Below are positions 13,101 to 14,936 of a stretch of 14,936 nt of DNA, in pieces (the first letter of the stretch is position 1; every line of letters begins with the position of its first letter). The position numbers and the translations under genes are program-made. Origin of the DNA: JBCCSZ01 sp039199225 (lineage in GTDB: Bacteria; Bacteroidota; Bacteroidia; Chitinophagales; Saprospiraceae); assembly GCA_039199225.1 (NCBI GenBank), contig JBCCSZ010000199.1, positions 1 through 14,936 on the forward strand, written 5' to 3'. The notes beneath the pieces are model-generated. The model was not told where the DNA came from, did no database searches, and saw nothing but the letters and a program-made list of their open reading frames with translations.

Positions 13101-14936
13101 TTCCGGCTCCATTTCTTTATCCGCCAATTCATCGTACACCAGGATGTAACCAGTATCTACCGGACAGGTTTGGTTGCCAAAGGTCTCGGTCAGATCAATT
13201 TTGATTTGGTACTCTTTGTTTTGCGCCACCAGCTTGTAGTCAAAGCCACAGGAAGGAGCATCAATGCCGCTGATGGACATGTCCGGCTTGCGGCGATAGA
13301 TGAAGTCGACCGAAGCATCGTCTTCCGACAAATCGACATCAACTGGATTGAAGTAAGCTAAAACATCTTGTTCGTCTAAGCCAAAGGAAGGGTCTGGGTC
13401 GATTTGAACGACTTCAATTTCGTACGCACGGGCGGGTAAGTCTATCTCATAAGCACCACTCCCTTGTTCAATTGGAATGCGTTTGTCAAAACAAGCATCC
13501 CCCTTGCTGCGAATGCGCAAGGCTGCATCGCCCAGATAGATTTGACATCCGGCCAACACCTTACCGCTCAAACGCTGTGTCTTTTGGTGTGTAAAATTCA
13601 CCTGATCTTTATCGGCACCGACGTAAAAGCTGGCCTGAGATGGCACAAAGGTATGGTCGGAAAGTCGAGGGGTTACGGTGTATTGTCCAGTCTCCTCCGC
13701 GACGACCGTGTAAAAGCCATTGGCGTCTGTCTTATTGCCTTTGTACACGCCGTTGATCAACAACTCGACTCCTGCAAAGCCACAGTCTTTTCCATCGAGA
13801 TTTTGGACAATCTGGCCACTGATGCTGAAGGAGGTTGTATCGACAAAGTTGACATTCTCGATGATGGGTGTTTGTTGCCGGAGGCTTCTTTCCAGGAAGC
13901 CCGGGCGAAATCCGTGATCTCCCTTGCTGGGCGTGATCCGGAAGGGGGCCTGATCGTAGTAATAAATATCGAGGATTTCATAAAAACCCGAGGCATCGGT
14001 CGTATCGCAGTACTGCACGCCAGCCGGCCCTTGGTCGACTGCCTGGCGACGCTCTGCACAAACGATGACGTTTTCGATGGGCGCATTGCTGGGCGATGTC
14101 ACAAAGCCACTGATGATGCCATCCAATTTGCGGTAACCAATGTCGGAAAGGGAAGCAAAGGTTCGAACCACGCCATCTTTGACCGGACGCAGCGAGTAGG
14201 TATGCTTGTAACCAGGAATGAGATCGGGATCGCGATCCTGATAGGTGGTGTTATTGGATGCGATGCGTTCCAACTTGATGTTGTCTCGGTAAATGTCAAT
14301 TTCTTCTCCCAATTCCGATAAATCATCCCACACAATGGTCACACTCCGCCCGACACCATCATCGGCACTGACGGTCCGAGGAATCGTATAGCCATAGCGG
14401 CCGATCTTGCCAGACTCGTGTTTGCTCCAATGCCTGGTATAGGTTGTTACTTGATAAAAGTGAGATTCGCCCGGCCCAACGTCCGTATCCGTGTAGCTGC
14501 GCGTGCTACCGCTCACCGTAGCGATGGGTGTTGTGCCACCATCTTTATATATTTTGTACTCGTGGTCACCGTTGGGAATATTGGTACGCTTGGACCAGGT
14601 AATTTTAATGGAGCCGACCTTATCGTCAGAAGCCGCTACGCTGCCCGGATATTTTATGCTAGAAGTGGACACCCGATAACCCGTCGACAAATTGCTATCA
14701 TCGGAACAGCCGAATACACAAACCGTCTTGTCTTTCCCACTGAGTTCCCACTTCCAACGATAGTGGTGGTTGCTCGCTGGTCCAACGGCCATACTCACCG
14801 AACCACTGCGCCCGGAGCCATTCCGATTAAACTTTGAGTTGATGTAAAATTTGGCTGTGGTACTTTGCTCGCAGCAATTGCTGGGAATACCACTCCAACT
14901 GGCCGTCACCGCGTAGTCGCTGCCTCCGGAGCTGTA
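10197..14936 (-). CDS. Giant multidomain T9SS-secreted surface protein, C-terminal 1,579 residues (partial)
   Basis: The frame is open to the window edge; the GTG at 14909 is only an internal Val codon (numbered 1 here). In order: two FN3-like domains (about 93-175 and 177-260); two carboxypeptidase-regulatory-like domains (264-355 and 362-440, with TTDASGFYEI and KTDANGFYTV); a third such segment (447-540); an unassigned beta-rich region (545-690); an unassigned module with a central helical stretch (690-980); CARDB-like or Ig-like beta regions (about 1000-1215); a Big_5-like Ig domain (1218-1321, ISITFDETI); four thrombospondin type-3 units (1329-1472); and a T9SS type A sorting domain (about 1486-1570) opening with GVLIYPNPANSEVFLEID. 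Such proteins are exported by the type IX system and fixed to the surface or released, often serving in adhesion or gliding. No enzyme active site is visible. The exact function is unknown. Confidence 0.9.
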   Translation of the reverse strand, partial: YSSGGSDYAVTASWSGIPSNCCEQSTTAKFYINSKFNRNGSGRSGSVSMAVGPASNHHYRWKWELSGKDKTVCVFGCSDDSNLSTGYRVSTSSIKYPGSVAASDDKVGSIKITWSKRTNIPNGDHEYKIYKDGGTTPIATVSGSTRSYTDTDVGPGESHFYQVTTYTRHWSKHESGKIGRYGYTIPRTVSADDGVGRSVTIVWDDLSELGEEIDIYRDNIKLERIASNNTTYQDRDPDLIPGYKHTYSLRPVKDGVVRTFASLSDIGYRKLDGIISGFVTSPSNAPIENVIVCAERRQAVDQGPAGVQYCDTTDASGFYEILDIYYYDQAPFRITPSKGDHGFRPGFLERSLRQQTPIIENVNFVDTTSFSISGQIVQNLDGKDCGFAGVELLINGVYKGNKTDANGFYTVVAEETGQYTVTPRLSDHTFVPSQASFYVGADKDQVNFTHQKTQRLSGKVLAGCQIYLGDAALRIRSKGDACFDKRIPIEQGSGAYEIDLPARAYEIEVVQIDPDPSFGLDEQDVLAYFNPVDVDLSEDDASVDFIYRRKPDMSISGIDAPSCGFDYKLVAQNKEYQIKIDLTETFGNQTCPVDTGYILVYDELADKEMEPETLYISQGYALYYTIPKTPNTISPYTKNLQFVAYVDRETATYTESFVVTGVRPREQTFTTVTPSIPFMILRDPPGDESYSYLEQNNTSEIALNFFGQTSGNLQVWDQLKVGTKFQSGIGLEVETEIWGSIKASMEVGARLASDSEFVMSLTNSNYFATSGNSRITGTDGDVYAGAAMNLIYALSDVLTFDESTCAVKSDVDLIMANDGFATEFLFTENHIRDVLIPDLDRLRLFYESSGSDSSAFYANQITVWEQALAHNQKLKEEASLVENRSFSAGAPYESSTTETSRSSLSYEFSTYVESTVAAEAGLEIGGVGFSGGVSVQLRADLGEGRSQSQLESRTTGYYLADNDPGDFFSVNIRNDKVYATPVFELVSGRSSCPYEEGTQPREDVQLQSDVYIQTDVDPTKAAVFELSLGNISQSDETRTYRLAFLQASNPNGAKVRIGGSEAQAPIPYTIGPGSAAKATVTVERGPSAYAYQNLRFALLSGCDDEQIEDIVSLSVYFDSQCSPLSLFQPDNGWVINENSNNQLPIKLRDYDIDQLDRITLEYADVITGIWTEALQLEKDDLETGQNGTTVFWKVEDVADGQYLLRLRLDCDQGYIYSRQAEGRIDRVAPQLYALPEPVDGIYDRGDRISITFDETIECLVFDTEQVIVRDINSGQLLPAAVGCADNRLIIQPTIDFNQQNGHRVEVMVDEVEDLYGNKMSEFVSWEFNIEASGSSSQDTDGDGIPDISDNCQLAANTNQADLDKDGIGDVCDDDIDGDGVVNAEDNCPYFANANQADQDNNGIGDVCEKLADGDNDGIPNDEDNCPYLANPDQSDMDKDGIGDNCDDDRDGDGVGNAFDNCPDHPNPDQLDTNQDGWGDACQSTSTTEVASAVEGVLIYPNPANSEVFLEIDMKEASDVTLELTDSYGRRLMRRSLGQLASGKQRIRLFEQPIGLPTGMYYLNIQTSDSHLTRPLIWMP
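10200..10454 (-). other. T9SS type A C-terminal sorting domain (within the giant protein)
   Basis: The last about 85 residues begin with LIYPNPANSEVFLEI, continue with LELTDSYGRRLMRR and end with LPTGMYYLNIQTSDS plus a short basic-hydrophobic strand. This is the Por-secretion-system Ig-like fold used as an export signal through the outer membrane by the type IX machinery and removed on arrival. It shows that the host encodes a T9SS, which in practice means Bacteroidota. Confidence 0.92.
10494..10925 (-). repeat. Four thrombospondin type-3 (calcium-binding) repeats
   Basis: Four units of 34-38 residues (residues 1329-1362, 1363-1398, 1399-1436, 1437-1472 of the giant protein) share the pattern DGDG(I/V)-x4-DNC-x6-(N/D)Q-x-D-x-(D/N)-x-(D/N)G-x-GD-x-C. 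The Asp-rich loops are the calcium ligands and the paired Cys are the structural disulfides of this family. The units form a rigid rod between the Ig-like domain and the T9SS sorting domain. The DNA repeats at about 108-base spacing but codons differ between units, so the array is old rather than freshly duplicated. Confidence 0.9.

Overview
The window is a stretch of a Bacteroidota chromosome, most likely from the Saprospiria (Saprospiraceae/Lewinellaceae-like). The indications are a type IX secretion (T9SS) type A C-terminal sorting domain on a very large surface protein, a DUF6495-type small protein, several lipoproteins with short signal peptides ending in Cys, MbnP-family lipoproteins, and weak or absent Shine-Dalgarno sequences. 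The family-level assignment is inference. Coding density is high: no gap between genes exceeds about 110 bases, and I see no tRNA, rRNA, CRISPR array, insertion sequence or integrase.

Layout, left to right. (1) Bases 1-2867, plus strand: the C-terminal half of an RND-superfamily efflux permease (cut by the window edge), followed after 41 bases by a TolC-family outer membrane channel. This is the downstream end of a tripartite export operon; an adaptor protein probably lies to the left. (2) Bases 2973-3722, plus strand: a Dph6/diphthine-ammonia-ligase-like PP-loop ATPase, separated from tolC by a nested hairpin that includes a terminator-like stem. (3) Bases 3741-7436, minus strand: a compact cluster read right to left, with a DEDDh 3'-5' exonuclease carrying an ExoX-like C-terminal domain, a divergent MbnP-like lipoprotein whose start overlaps the exonuclease end, a canonical MbnP-like lipoprotein, and a di-heme MauG/cytochrome c peroxidase-family lipoprotein (MbnH-like). 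The last two resemble the MbnP/MbnH pair, in which the di-heme enzyme oxidises a Trp of MbnP to kynurenine to make a copper site. (4) Bases 7514-9546, minus strand: an ApbE-type FAD:protein FMN transferase lipoprotein and a TerC-family membrane protein. (5) Bases 9618-10100, plus strand: a small DUF6495-like protein, divergent from terC. (6) A perfect 17-bp inverted repeat between convergent genes, probably a bidirectional terminator. (7) Bases 10197-14936, minus strand: the C-terminal 1,579 residues of a giant secreted protein with FN3-like domains, carboxypeptidase-regulatory-like domains, a large unassigned central module, a Big_5-like Ig domain, four thrombospondin type-3 calcium-binding units and a T9SS sorting domain. 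Its N-terminus is outside the window.

The parts most worth following up are the MbnH-like enzyme with two MbnP-like partners, one of which has lost the Trp/His-rich segment expected of the copper site, and the unassigned central module of the giant T9SS protein. Most other genes are ordinary housekeeping or envelope genes whose family I can recognise but whose substrate I cannot determine from sequence alone.
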